Shown in pieces: positions 1-8,240 of a DNA stretch of 42,159 nucleotides (position 1 is its first letter; each line of letters opens with the position of its first letter). This stretch comes from DBFJGL01 sp048394785 (GTDB lineage: Bacteria; Bacillota; Clostridia; Christensenellales; CAG-917). A model generated the notes under the pieces. That model saw nothing but the letters and a program-made list of their open reading frames with translations. It searched no databases and was not told where the DNA came from. The translations under genes were made by a program, and so were the position numbers. The DNA lies in contig DBFJGL010000055.1 of NCBI GenBank assembly GCA_048394785.1, positions 1 to 42,159 on the forward strand, read 5' to 3'.

Positions 1-17
1 TCAGCCGTAATTTCCAT
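1..17 (-). CDS. Possible 5' end of a gene leaving the window
   Basis: An ATG on the minus strand at 17-15 opens a frame reading M-E-I-T-A before the window ends. A GAGG ribosome-site-like motif lies about 8 nt upstream (minus strand, around 26-29). Only five codons are visible, so no function can be given. It would be divergent from the lipoprotein gene at 209. Confidence 0.35.
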
Positions 18-85
18 ATTCAAGCCTCGTTTTGATGTTTTTTATATTAATAGCTTTTTAATTTTGCCGTAAATTATGAAAATGT

Positions 86-114
86 TTGCAAAAAATTCGG
101 ATATATATTAGAAT
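86..114 (+). promoter_or_regulatory. Sigma-A-type promoter of the large lipoprotein gene
   Basis: TTGCAA (86-91) and TAGAAT (109-114) are separated by 17 bp. The expected transcript would start near 121 and carry a leader of about 88 nt before the ATG at 209. An AAGGA ribosome site lies 5 nt before that ATG. Confidence 0.55.
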
Positions 115-208
115 ACAAAAGCATATTTAATATGCGCGCGTCATATACGCGTACTCCGAAGCAGTCGCCGAGGATTAAGAAACGCAAATAAAAGCTATAA
201 GGATAACT

Positions 209-3200
209 ATGAACAAGAAAAGACTTACGGCATTAGCTATAATGATGATTGTTATGATGGTGCTCACCATCGGGTTGCTCGCCGCGTGCAACAAGGGCGA
301 CGACACCTCAAACGAAACCGTCACCGTAGACCCCACGGAAGGGTTGGTCATACCCAACTCCGACTTCAAGGTGCTCGGAACGGATACCACCGCTTATCCG
401 CGTTCGATCAGCAACTGGTCGGGCGCGAAAATGTATTCCACGTCCACCTTCCCCGGCGACGTGATTGCCGGCGGCATCAGCCTCGAAGAAGCGTTGTATA
501 ACGAGTTCCGTACCAAGTGGAACGACGACGGCGGCGTCGTGAAAGACGGAAAAACTCTGTACGACCTTCTCAAAGAGGGCGTTTCCGACTCTCCCGACGC
601 AATCAAAAACGCATTGATGGTCTATATGCCCGAAAAGGATACCGACCTCGGTGACGAAGACGCCGAATACGGCCCCACCGCTTACGGCTATACGTCTTCC
701 ACTTTCACCCTTGAAAAGAACTCCTATTACAAGCTTTCGGTGGACGTTCTCACTTGGAATATTCAGGGCGTTAAGGACGAAGACGGCAACACCACCAACG
801 AACCCGGCGCGAGAATTTACGTTTCTTCCAACGCGTACGCCGAGTTTGCTCAGATTGACACCGACGGCGAATGGGTGACTTACGAAATTTACGTCAAATC
901 CCCCACCGCAAGTTCCACTACCCTGAAACTGATGATGGGACTCGGTAAATACGACTCCTCTTACAGCAAGGGTTTGACAACCGGTTATGCTTTCTTCAAC
1001 AACGTAAAAATGGATAAGCTGACCGACGAAGTCGAAGACGAGAGCGCGAATACGACTGCTCAGACCGCTCAAATGCAATGGGATAAAGCCGTTGCGGACG
1101 AGCTTGCTCAATATCAGGCAAACAAAGAACACCCCGAAAATATGACCATTCAGACCGTTACGATGTCCGTACCCAACGGCAGATTCGACTTCGGCGGTAA
1201 ATCCATAAGCGCGTCCTCCGCGCCTTCGGGTTGGTCAACGGTCACGGGAAACAGCTCCCAAAGCGACCCTGCTCCCACCAAAATAGGCACCAACGGGGTT
1301 ATCAACGCGTCGGCGTTTGCGGACAACTTCGATAAGTACGCCGGCACCTACTATATAAACACGGGCGACGGCATCAAAGAGGAAAAACCCGCATACTACT
1401 TCAACGACGCCATTAAATCCAACATTCAAATTGTGGGCGACGTCGTCGGCAACAACGTGTATATGCTGTCGCAACAGCTTATGACGGCGCAAGGCATACG
1501 TTCCTCGCAATCGATCGTGTTCGAGAAAAACAAGTTCTACGACCTTTCGCTGAACGTCTACACCTATAATATCTACGGCGCGGGCGTAAGCTTGCAGCTC
1601 ACGGGAAGCGACGGCAAGGACATCGTAATCGAGGGCGTTTCCTCCAACAAAATCAATCGCGACAACAACGGCAAGACAGACTCTCCTCTCGCCGGCGACC
1701 AGGGAAGAACCACTGCAGGCTGGGTGACGTATCACTTCTATATCCAAGGCAATATGTATAAGGACTATTCCTATAATATGACCTTGTGGCTGGGCACGGG
1801 CGGCGCGAACGAGAACACCAAGCTCGAATACACGAGTTATTCCGGCACGGGCGACAGCACCGGCACGACCAAGACGACGTACGACGCGGACGGAACTTTC
1901 TCCTCCGGCTGGGTTTTCTTCGACGAAGTCGCGCTTAAAGAGATAAACTCTACCGAATATAATCAAAAAGACGACAGCGCCTTTATCGACAGTTACTACA
2001 ACAAGGGCTTCAAAATCGACGCGTCGGGCGACGTCCGTCACATCAAAGTGGATTTGAACGAAGGTTCCGAAAACCTGTTCGGGAAAGAAGGTTCAGAGGG
2101 CGCAGGCGGCATTTCCGGCAGCTTTGCTCCCAACAGTGTGACCTCCAACGACTACTCTCAAAAAACACAGGGTATCCCCGCAGGCTGGACTCAGACGCTT
2201 GACGATTGGAAGGACAACGAGAGCGCAATGCCCTCCATCCCCACCGCGCACGTCAATTCGGGCATTGTGGACATATCCGCAAACAGCACCACCGATTTCG
2301 CAAGCTTCGGAGTTGACAACCCCAAGACTCCTTACGAAATTGCAAGCAAGTATGCGTTGATGATGCAAGCCGACAAGAAGTGGGACAGCTATTACGCGCT
2401 GCAAACCGACGAGTTTACCATCGAGCAAAACGGCTTCTACCGTCTGAGCATGTGGGTTAAGACCGAAAACGTCAAGAGCACGTCGGGTATATACGTCTAC
2501 CTGCTCGACGATGAAGGCAGCACAATATCCAGCTTTACTCAGATAAACACGGACGAATTCGACGAAAACACAAACGATTGGTGCGAACTTACTTTCGTAA
2601 TCCGCGGCAGTCAGCTCGAAGCGTCAAAAGTCAGAATTAAGGTGACTTTCGGCACGGGTACGAAATATACGTCTTCTACCCTTGCTTCCGGCGCGGCGTT
2701 CGTGACGAATATGAGCCTTGTGCCCATCAGCTACTCCAACTATCAGGGCACTTCGTCTTCGACATACTTAAAAACCGTCGATTTGTCGGAAAGCGTGCAG
2801 AACAGCTTCTCTAACGGTACTTTCAACAGCTATGATTTGGAAGACGAAAACCTCGGCGCAAACGGTACGCTCGACTCCAAAGCAGGCACTCCCTCAAATT
2901 GGACGCTGTCCGATAAGACCAACGAGAGCGACAGCCTCGTGGCAGGCATTGTGCAGACAAACGAGGACGGCACGCAAGGCAACCATATCAATAATCTGTT
3001 CGGCGCAAACAAGACGCTGTTCAACAACCTGTATAGCGATACAACCGCGCTGTACAGCAACGCTCCGTATCTGCTCGCACTCTCCGGAAACGGCAAGGGC
3101 GGCAACGACGCTTACTCCATAGGCTTTACCTCCGACAGCTTCACGCTTTCGGCAAACACCACCTATCGGCTCAGCGTCTGGGCAAAAGCGCTCAACGCGG

Positions 3201-4606
3201 TCAATTACAGCATCTTCCTCACGGGCGAAGCAAGCGGTGTCGTTGTAGGCGGTACGGACGGAGTGAAAAATTATTTTGTCGAAAAGGCAACCGCCGCTTC
3301 CGATTGGACTGAATTTGTGTTCTATATCGAAGTAGGCGTCAACAGCATTTCTCTGCGTCTGAATTTCTGGCTGGGCGTGGATAACGACGCAATCACCGCC
3401 GCGGACGCCGGACTTGACAGCGAAAAGAGCGGCGGAACCGTAATTTTCGACTACGTCACTTTCAATACGGTAGACGAAGACGAATATGACGGCGCAACCA
3501 CCGACGCCACCACGAGAAAACTCTCCTATAACACCGACGGCTTTGACGCAACGTCCTCTACCGTCGAATCGAGAAGCGAACTCTCCTCCCCCAACGGCTG
3601 GACGGGCGCGGCGGATACCGATCAGGATAAATCCGACACGAAATCGGGCATAATCTACGACAACACCGACTTTATCGAGAAAGACGAGGACGGTTGGCTG
3701 AGCATTCTCGGCAGCAAATTCGAGGATGAGGAGATAACGTTCACCGCGGAAGAAATCGAGGAGTTCATCAAAAACAACCCCGAATATGAAGGAAAACAGG
3801 ACGAAGCCGAAGAAGCTTTCGTAAAAGAAAAGCTTGAAAAAATGATTGAGGCGGCAGGTCTTAAACCCGAAGAACTCGGCAAAGCTCACAGCGGCGACCG
3901 TATGCTGATTATAAACAACATCGTGGACAGCGCATACGCTTACACCAACTCGGGATATTCCTTGAAGGGTGAGAAATACTATCAGATTTCCGTATGGGCG
4001 AGAACGCTGAAAGTCGACGGCGAAGCCCAAGATAAAGGCGCGTATATCGAGCTCAATCTCGGCTCAACCAAGATAATCGACAAAGACGGCGACGGCAATC
4101 AGAAAGAGTTGATTTTCAACGCTCGCAAAGACGCCGAATGGACGGAGTATAAGTTCTATATCGCAACCGACGAGGACGATATATCCTCCGTAAAGCTCAA
4201 ACTCGGACTCGGCAAATATCTCGGCGACGACACCGACAGCCTCACCACCGGTTTTGCGTTGTTTGACGACGTCACCGTAACCGAAGTTTCGTTGGACGAG
4301 TTCGAAGCCGCGCAACAGGACGAGACGGACGGCAAAAACGTAATCACCTGCACCATCGCTCCCGCGTCCGAACAAGGCGGATCGACCGAACCCGGAAACA
4401 ACCAGACTCCCGACAACAAGTTCAACCTCGAATATCTGTGTTGGATGATACCGACCATTCTGCTTGGTCTTGCAATCATAATCGTCGTTATCGTATTTGC
4501 GGTAAGACGCATCAAGAAGCCGAAGAAAGCGGAAGTAATCGAAGCGGCTAAACCCTCCGAGATTATCGACAGCAAGCGCGACTCCTACGACGATAACCGC
4601 GAATAA
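209..4606 (+). CDS. Giant multi-module surface lipoprotein with C-terminal membrane anchor
   Basis: A 1465-residue exported protein. Residues 1-27 form a lipoprotein signal ending in the lipobox LLAAC (Cys27 would be lipidated). Five related modules of about 210-260 residues follow, at roughly 46-272, 318-580, 631-842, 866-1090 and 1108-1361. Each has the plan 'NGxF...PxGW...', a strand like 'FTLEKNxYYxLSVWxKT', a 'TxxWxxYxFYI' strand, a 'LxLxLGLG' strand and 'GxAFFDxVxxxxL'. This is the pattern of jelly-roll carbohydrate-binding-module-like domains (CBM4/9 type); the fold assignment is inference. A proline/asparagine linker leads to a membrane helix near 1410-1433 and a basic cytoplasmic tail (RRIKKPKK). 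The protein would thus be anchored at both ends, with the modules displayed outside. No catalytic motif was recognised. It is monocistronic between its own promoter and a strong terminator. Glycan binding or cell-surface scaffolding is plausible but unproven. Confidence 0.85.
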   Translation: MNKKRLTALAIMMIVMMVLTIGLLAACNKGDDTSNETVTVDPTEGLVIPNSDFKVLGTDTTAYPRSISNWSGAKMYSTSTFPGDVIAGGISLEEALYNEFRTKWNDDGGVVKDGKTLYDLLKEGVSDSPDAIKNALMVYMPEKDTDLGDEDAEYGPTAYGYTSSTFTLEKNSYYKLSVDVLTWNIQGVKDEDGNTTNEPGARIYVSSNAYAEFAQIDTDGEWVTYEIYVKSPTASSTTLKLMMGLGKYDSSYSKGLTTGYAFFNNVKMDKLTDEVEDESANTTAQTAQMQWDKAVADELAQYQANKEHPENMTIQTVTMSVPNGRFDFGGKSISASSAPSGWSTVTGNSSQSDPAPTKIGTNGVINASAFADNFDKYAGTYYINTGDGIKEEKPAYYFNDAIKSNIQIVGDVVGNNVYMLSQQLMTAQGIRSSQSIVFEKNKFYDLSLNVYTYNIYGAGVSLQLTGSDGKDIVIEGVSSNKINRDNNGKTDSPLAGDQGRTTAGWVTYHFYIQGNMYKDYSYNMTLWLGTGGANENTKLEYTSYSGTGDSTGTTKTTYDADGTFSSGWVFFDEVALKEINSTEYNQKDDSAFIDSYYNKGFKIDASGDVRHIKVDLNEGSENLFGKEGSEGAGGISGSFAPNSVTSNDYSQKTQGIPAGWTQTLDDWKDNESAMPSIPTAHVNSGIVDISANSTTDFASFGVDNPKTPYEIASKYALMMQADKKWDSYYALQTDEFTIEQNGFYRLSMWVKTENVKSTSGIYVYLLDDEGSTISSFTQINTDEFDENTNDWCELTFVIRGSQLEASKVRIKVTFGTGTKYTSSTLASGAAFVTNMSLVPISYSNYQGTSSSTYLKTVDLSESVQNSFSNGTFNSYDLEDENLGANGTLDSKAGTPSNWTLSDKTNESDSLVAGIVQTNEDGTQGNHINNLFGANKTLFNNLYSDTTALYSNAPYLLALSGNGKGGNDAYSIGFTSDSFTLSANTTYRLSVWAKALNAVNYSIFLTGEASGVVVGGTDGVKNYFVEKATAASDWTEFVFYIEVGVNSISLRLNFWLGVDNDAITAADAGLDSEKSGGTVIFDYVTFNTVDEDEYDGATTDATTRKLSYNTDGFDATSSTVESRSELSSPNGWTGAADTDQDKSDTKSGIIYDNTDFIEKDEDGWLSILGSKFEDEEITFTAEEIEEFIKNNPEYEGKQDEAEEAFVKEKLEKMIEAAGLKPEELGKAHSGDRMLIINNIVDSAYAYTNSGYSLKGEKYYQISVWARTLKVDGEAQDKGAYIELNLGSTKIIDKDGDGNQKELIFNARKDAEWTEYKFYIATDEDDISSVKLKLGLGKYLGDDTDSLTTGFALFDDVTVTEVSLDEFEAAQQDETDGKNVITCTIAPASEQGGSTEPGNNQTPDNKFNLEYLCWMIPTILLGLAIIIVVIVFAVRRIKKPKKAEVIEAAKPSEIIDSKRDSYDDNRE

Positions 4607-4640
4607 TCCAAGCAAACGCGATTGCATTTAAAACCGCAAA

Positions 4641-4665
4641 ACAGCCCCGCAACGGGGCTGTTTTT
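4641..4665 (+). terminator. Intrinsic terminator of the lipoprotein gene
   Basis: A 9-bp perfect stem ACAGCCCCG / CGGGGCTGT with a CAA loop is followed by TTTT. It lies 34 nt after the lipoprotein stop codon. Confidence 0.9.
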
Positions 4666-4788
4666 ATATCGCGTTTAGTTGTGTGATACACCCTGTTTAT
4701 GCTTTACCGCTCAACACCGACCGTTGGCGTATTTTCCCTCGTTCAAAATGTTCGTTAAATCTTTTATAAGCTTAACGTCCTCCGCTTA

Positions 4789-4833
4789 ATGTACTGCCGC
4801 GCATTGCAAGCAATGCTCGCAGTCCCCTAAACA
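4789..4833 (-). repeat. Dispersed hairpin repeat, copy 1
   Basis: It contains the perfect hairpin GCATTGC-AA-GCAATGC (4801-4816) within the frame 'GCCGC...GCTCGCAGTCCCCTA'. It belongs to the same family as 19863-19905 and 33217-33244, and shares the 'CCCCTA' end with 4987-5040 and 19765-19822. Confidence 0.7.
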
Positions 4834-4860
4834 GGAGTGTACACCTCGTTAACGGCAAAA

Positions 4861-4985
4861 CCGCGTGCGATTAAGCGTGAAGCGCAAAGCGCGCAACATA
4901 ACGCGCGCGGAATGCGAGAAAATTTCAGGAGCGAGTTGCATTGTGACAACCGTCACAATAATGCGAGCGAAACAATTTTCGAGCG
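4861..4985 (+). repeat. 125-bp structured direct repeat, copy A
   Basis: Equal in length and colinear with copy B at 5064-5188 (constant offset of 203 bp). Stem 1 is CCGCGTGCG (4861-4869) with CGCGCGCGG (4902-4910), containing one T-G pair. Stem 2 is the perfect hairpin ATTGTGAC-AACC-GTCACAAT (4940-4959). The right end reads CGAAA...TTTCG, able to form a third small hairpin. Changes between A and B keep stem 1 paired, which suggests selection on structure. Confidence 0.85.
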
Positions 4986-4986
4986 T

Positions 4987-5040
4987 GTCATTGCGAGAAG
5001 TTTGAGCTTGCGAAAACGACGAAGCAATCCCCTAAATAGG
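4987..5040 (+). repeat. Dispersed repeat of the TCATTGCGAG...GCAATCCCCTA type, copy 2
   Basis: Starts GTCATTGCGAG and ends GACGAAGCAATCCCCTAAATAGG, nearly matching the ends of the element at 19765-19822. The inner part differs. Repeats with these ends are common between genes in many bacteria. It lies exactly between the two 125-bp repeats. Confidence 0.75.
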
Positions 5041-5063
5041 AACGCAAACCACATACACTGAGC

Positions 5064-5188
5064 CCGCGTGTGCTTAAGCGTGTAGCACATAGTGCGTAAC
5101 ATAACACACGCGGAAAGCGAGAAAATTTCAGGAGCGAGTTACATTGTGACAACCGTCACAATAAGTCGAGCGAAACAATTTTCGAGCG
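5064..5188 (+). repeat. 125-bp structured direct repeat, copy B
   Basis: Second copy of the 4861-4985 element. Stem 1 is the perfect pair CCGCGTGTG (5064-5072) with CACACGCGG (5105-5113). Stem 2 is ATTGTGAC-AACC-GTCACAAT (5143-5162), identical to copy A. Most differences fall in the left half, where both sides of stem 1 changed together. Confidence 0.85.
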
Positions 5189-5248
5189 CGCGGCAATCCG
5201 CTGAATAGCAACGTATAACCTTAAACTGACGCTCATATAGTCTATTAA

Positions 5249-6859
5249 ATGAATAAGACTATAAAATCATTTACAATAGTAACGGTGTTTTCCGTTGTTA
5301 CGCGTCTGCTGTCCTTCCTGTTCAAAATATGGATGTCGAGAAGCCTCGGCGCGGAAACGGTGGGACTGTATCAAATAAGTATGAGCGTGCTTCTGTTGCT
5401 GTTTACGCTGACGGCAGGCGCGCCGACAGTGCTTTCGAGAAAAATAGCCGCGGCGGTTGCGGACGGCGACGTAAAGCGGGAAAACGCACTGACAACCGCG
5501 TCGATTACGCTCGGACTGGGCGTATCCGCCGTACTCGTCGTACTCTTTTATTCCCTGTCCTCTCATTTGGGATTTTTATTCGCCGACGACAGATGCCTAA
5601 ACATCTTTCTCATTATGCTGCCCACCCTCATAACCTCCACCTTATACGCGAATATCCGCAGTTGGTTTTGGGGACACAAGCGGTTTTTGTCCTTTTCGTC
5701 CACAGAACTGCTCGACGAAATATTCAAGATAGTAATGTCCGTGGCGTTTGTAAACGGTTTGGCAGGCTCGCTGTTTTTGGGCGCGAACGGAATTGCTCTT
5801 GCGGTGACCGTCGCAGACCTTATGTGCGTCGTCATTCTGTTTATAATGTTTTTGAAGGCAGGAGGACGCTTTTCTAAACCGCGCGGCTACAAAGAAATCG
5901 TATCGGCGACAGTCCCCCTTTCCGCAACGAGAATAATATCCTCGCTGTCCGCGTCGCTGACCGCCCTGATAATTCCCGAGCGGCTCATCGCGGGAGGAAT
6001 GACCGCCGCCCAAGCCACCGCACAATACGGCAGAGTTGCCGGTATGGCGATTCCGCTGATTATGGCACCCATAGCCATTGTGTCCGCCCTGTCCGTGGTG
6101 CTCATTCCCGACGTTGCGGAACTTGCCGCAAAAGGCTCGCTCGACGAAGTAAAACAAAAGCTCAAAAACGCCCTTACGTTCGCAATGCTCTCGGCGTCCG
6201 TATTCTTCGTAATATACCTTCCGCTCGGCAGACAGATAGGTTTTCTGCTGTTCGGCGACAGAGAAGCGGGCGTATTCGTATCATACTGTTCGCTGTTGCT
6301 TTTCCCGATGGCTCTTATGCAAGTCACGACGCCGATGCTCAACTCGCTCGGAATGGAAAAACACACCTTTTTCAACTCGTTGACGGGCGCGCTGACGGTA
6401 CTGCCCTGCATATTCTTTCTGCCGCAGGTAATAGGCGTGTACGCGATGGCGGTGGGCTCGGGAATGTGTTTTCTGACGACTTCCGTACTCAACCTCGTCT
6501 GTCTTGCGAAAAAACTGGGAAAACTCGACGGTATGGGCAAAGCTGTAATAATAGTCGCGTTCTCGATACCGTTGGGCGCGCTCGGACTGCTCAGCGAGAG
6601 GCTGATGTCGGCGGTATGCGGAGAAATTGTCACCACAATCGTCATATCCGTTTATATCGTATTCTTCCTCGGCGTATTCATCAACGCATTCGACATCATA
6701 GACATAGCCGGATACGTCGCGCTGTTAAAGCCCGATTCGGGTTTTGTCAAGGCGTTTTCCTCGCGCCGCAGACTGCGTCAAAACAAACGCCGCACGGTGT
6801 GCAAAGCAAAACGCAACGCCGCGCGGACTTGCAAAAAAACGCAGACCTTTCGCGCTTAA
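5249..6859 (+). CDS. SpoVB/MurJ-like polysaccharide or lipid flippase (MATE/MVF superfamily)
   Basis: A 536-residue polytopic membrane protein with about 14 hydrophobic helices. It starts MNKTIKSFTIVTVFSVVTRLLSFLFKIWMSR, the usual opening of stage V sporulation protein B and related O-antigen/lipid II flippases ('sR.lsf.yki..sr.lGa...GlyQ'). Family members move lipid-linked saccharides across the membrane; in Bacillus, SpoVB is needed for the spore cortex. The last 35 residues or so are unusually basic (RRRLRQNKRRTVCKAKR...), an extension not typical of the family. No ribosome site precedes the ATG. A TATAGT -10-like box at 5236-5241 lies only 7 nt upstream, so the transcript may be leaderless. 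The substrate cannot be read from sequence. Confidence 0.85.
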   Translation: MNKTIKSFTIVTVFSVVTRLLSFLFKIWMSRSLGAETVGLYQISMSVLLLLFTLTAGAPTVLSRKIAAAVADGDVKRENALTTASITLGLGVSAVLVVLFYSLSSHLGFLFADDRCLNIFLIMLPTLITSTLYANIRSWFWGHKRFLSFSSTELLDEIFKIVMSVAFVNGLAGSLFLGANGIALAVTVADLMCVVILFIMFLKAGGRFSKPRGYKEIVSATVPLSATRIISSLSASLTALIIPERLIAGGMTAAQATAQYGRVAGMAIPLIMAPIAIVSALSVVLIPDVAELAAKGSLDEVKQKLKNALTFAMLSASVFFVIYLPLGRQIGFLLFGDREAGVFVSYCSLLLFPMALMQVTTPMLNSLGMEKHTFFNSLTGALTVLPCIFFLPQVIGVYAMAVGSGMCFLTTSVLNLVCLAKKLGKLDGMGKAVIIVAFSIPLGALGLLSERLMSAVCGEIVTTIVISVYIVFFLGVFINAFDIIDIAGYVALLKPDSGFVKAFSSRRRLRQNKRRTVCKAKRNAARTCKKTQTFRA

Positions 6860-6907
6860 CCGTTAAAAATACATAGTTTTCGATTTCGGCGTCACAATAA
6901 GGTTATT

Positions 6908-7675
6908 ATGCTGAATTTGTTTGTACGCTGTATAATCATATACTTTTTTCTGCTCATAGCAATGCGGCTTATGGGCAAGCGGCAGCTCGGCGAACTGCAA
7001 CCGTTCGAATTTGCCATAACGCTTGTCGCAAGCGAACTCGCCTGCATTCCGATGTCAGACCCGACAATCCCCATAATTTACGGGGTTATACCCGTTTTTA
7101 CGCTGTTTTTGGTGCATATCATAATGACAAAACTTGCGTGCAAAAGCGTCAAATTCCGCAAGGTGCTCAACGGAAAACCCGTTATCGTCATCGAAAAAGG
7201 CAACATTCTGCCGGAAGTGCTGAGCGAGCTGAATATGACGATAGACGACCTTATGGAAGCGTTGAGAGGGAACGGATATTTCAATCCCGCAGAAGTGGAA
7301 TATGCCATAATCGAAACCAACGGAAGTATGACCGTGCTCCCAAAAGCCGACCAACGCCCCGTGTCCCTGTCCGATCTCGGCATAAAAGCGGACGCGGCGG
7401 ATATTCCCGTAACGGTAATGATGGAAGGACGGTTTATGGGCGGCAATATGGCTCTTGTAAGCGGCGTCATGAAAGAACGCGTGCTCAAAATGCTCGACAG
7501 ACTGCACCTGAAACAAAAAGACGTACTGCTTCTGCTCGTCGCGGGCACCGACGTATTCGTGCAGCCTTATAAGGGCGAGAACATCGTGGCGCAACTCGTA
7601 GAAAACGACGAACAGCCGCAGTCTTTTGAACCGACTGCGGAAAACGCGCAATCCGAGGCGGAGGACGCGCAATGA
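6908..7675 (+). CDS. DUF421 family membrane protein (YetF/YcaP-like)
   Basis: 255 residues. Three N-terminal membrane helices (about 4-22, 35-52 and 58-78) are followed by a soluble DUF421 domain with the family markers 'RLMGKRQLGELQPFEFAI', 'GKPVIVIEKG' and 'GYFNPAEVEYAIIETNG...VLPK'. Members are common in spore-formers (YetF, YdfS, YrbG types) and in E. coli YcaP. Their biochemical role is not settled. An AAGG site precedes the ATG. The gene overlaps the next one by 4 nt (ATGA), so the two are likely made together. The C-terminal 30 residues are acidic and low in complexity. Confidence 0.88.
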   Translation: MLNLFVRCIIIYFFLLIAMRLMGKRQLGELQPFEFAITLVASELACIPMSDPTIPIIYGVIPVFTLFLVHIIMTKLACKSVKFRKVLNGKPVIVIEKGNILPEVLSELNMTIDDLMEALRGNGYFNPAEVEYAIIETNGSMTVLPKADQRPVSLSDLGIKADAADIPVTVMMEGRFMGGNMALVSGVMKERVLKMLDRLHLKQKDVLLLLVAGTDVFVQPYKGENIVAQLVENDEQPQSFEPTAENAQSEAEDAQ

Positions 7676-8049
7676 AAAAATTAGTGATTGCTATTGTAAT
7701 TTTATCCGCAATTCTTGCCGCCGGCATATGGGAAACGATATATGTGCATAAGGTATTCACCGAGCTTGACGAAAGACTCGCATACGTCGAAACCTACACG
7801 TCGTCGGGATCCCCCGACGCCCTGCACGAGATAAGGGAACTGACCGCTTGGTGGGAAGAAAAGCGTTCTAAATTGGAAATGTTCACGTTTTCGCCGGACA
7901 TACGGGCGTTTTCGGTCGCGCTTGCCGAAACCGAAGGTTCTCTCGAAATCGGCGACTACGAAAACGCGCAGTCCAAGCTGCAATCGCTCTTTACGATGTC
8001 GTCTAACATTCACAAAGTCATCGACTTCAACGTAGAGGATATTATATAA
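7672..8049 (+). CDS. DUF4363 family protein
   Basis: 125 residues with one N-terminal membrane helix (about 4-22), then a predicted helical extracytoplasmic domain ('TELDERLAYVETYTSSG...AWWEEKRSKLEMF...ENAQSKLQSLFTMS'). This matches DUF4363 proteins, which in Clostridia are typically encoded right after a DUF421 gene. The ATG overlaps the DUF421 stop by 4 nt. A physical or functional partnership with DUF421 is inferred from this linkage; the function is unknown. Confidence 0.8.
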   Translation: MKKLVIAIVILSAILAAGIWETIYVHKVFTELDERLAYVETYTSSGSPDALHEIRELTAWWEEKRSKLEMFTFSPDIRAFSVALAETEGSLEIGDYENAQSKLQSLFTMSSNIHKVIDFNVEDII

Positions 8050-8172
8050 TTCGTCGGCACTCAAACGCCGCATTGCGGCGGCAATAAACCGATAATCAAC
8101 CCGTTAATTAAGCGCAAATCGGATAATGATAAAAACGGCAACAAATAATTAAACGCAAGCGCGAACATACAA

Positions 8173-8203
8173 AAAGCAAGGCTCTCCGCCTTGCTTTTTT
8201 TGT
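8173..8203. terminator. Bidirectional terminator between DUF4363 and murC
   Basis: A 10-bp perfect stem AAAGCAAGGC / GCCTTGCTTT with a TCTCC loop, flanked by A and T runs. It can end both convergent units, the one finishing at 8049 (+) and murC finishing at 8241 (-). Confidence 0.9.
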
Positions 8204-8240
8204 TGTATGCCAAACCGTCGGCAAACGATTATATCCATAT

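Larger units (their letters stand above)
4666..5248. other. Non-coding repeat-bearing intergenic region
   Basis: About 580 bp without a credible gene. It holds one hairpin repeat (4789-4833), two copies of a 125-bp structured repeat (4861-4985 and 5064-5188) and, between them, a copy of a shorter dispersed repeat (4987-5040). The reading frames that cross it are low-complexity and overlap the repeats. Confidence 0.75.

Noticed and set aside
308..4030. Several long minus-strand frames opposite the lipoprotein gene (308-1132, 1235-2041, 2894-4030)
   Set aside because: They show no ribosome sites or known motifs, and the plus-strand frame has a signal peptide and repeated modules across the whole region.
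4837..5061. 74-codon frame in the 4.6-5.2 kb gap
   Set aside because: It runs through the 125-bp repeat and the short dispersed repeat; the product is Arg/Asn-rich without a domain.
4861..5188. Possible CRISPR array
   Set aside because: Only two long repeats with a 78-bp gap that itself contains another repeat; no short regular repeats, spacers or cas genes.
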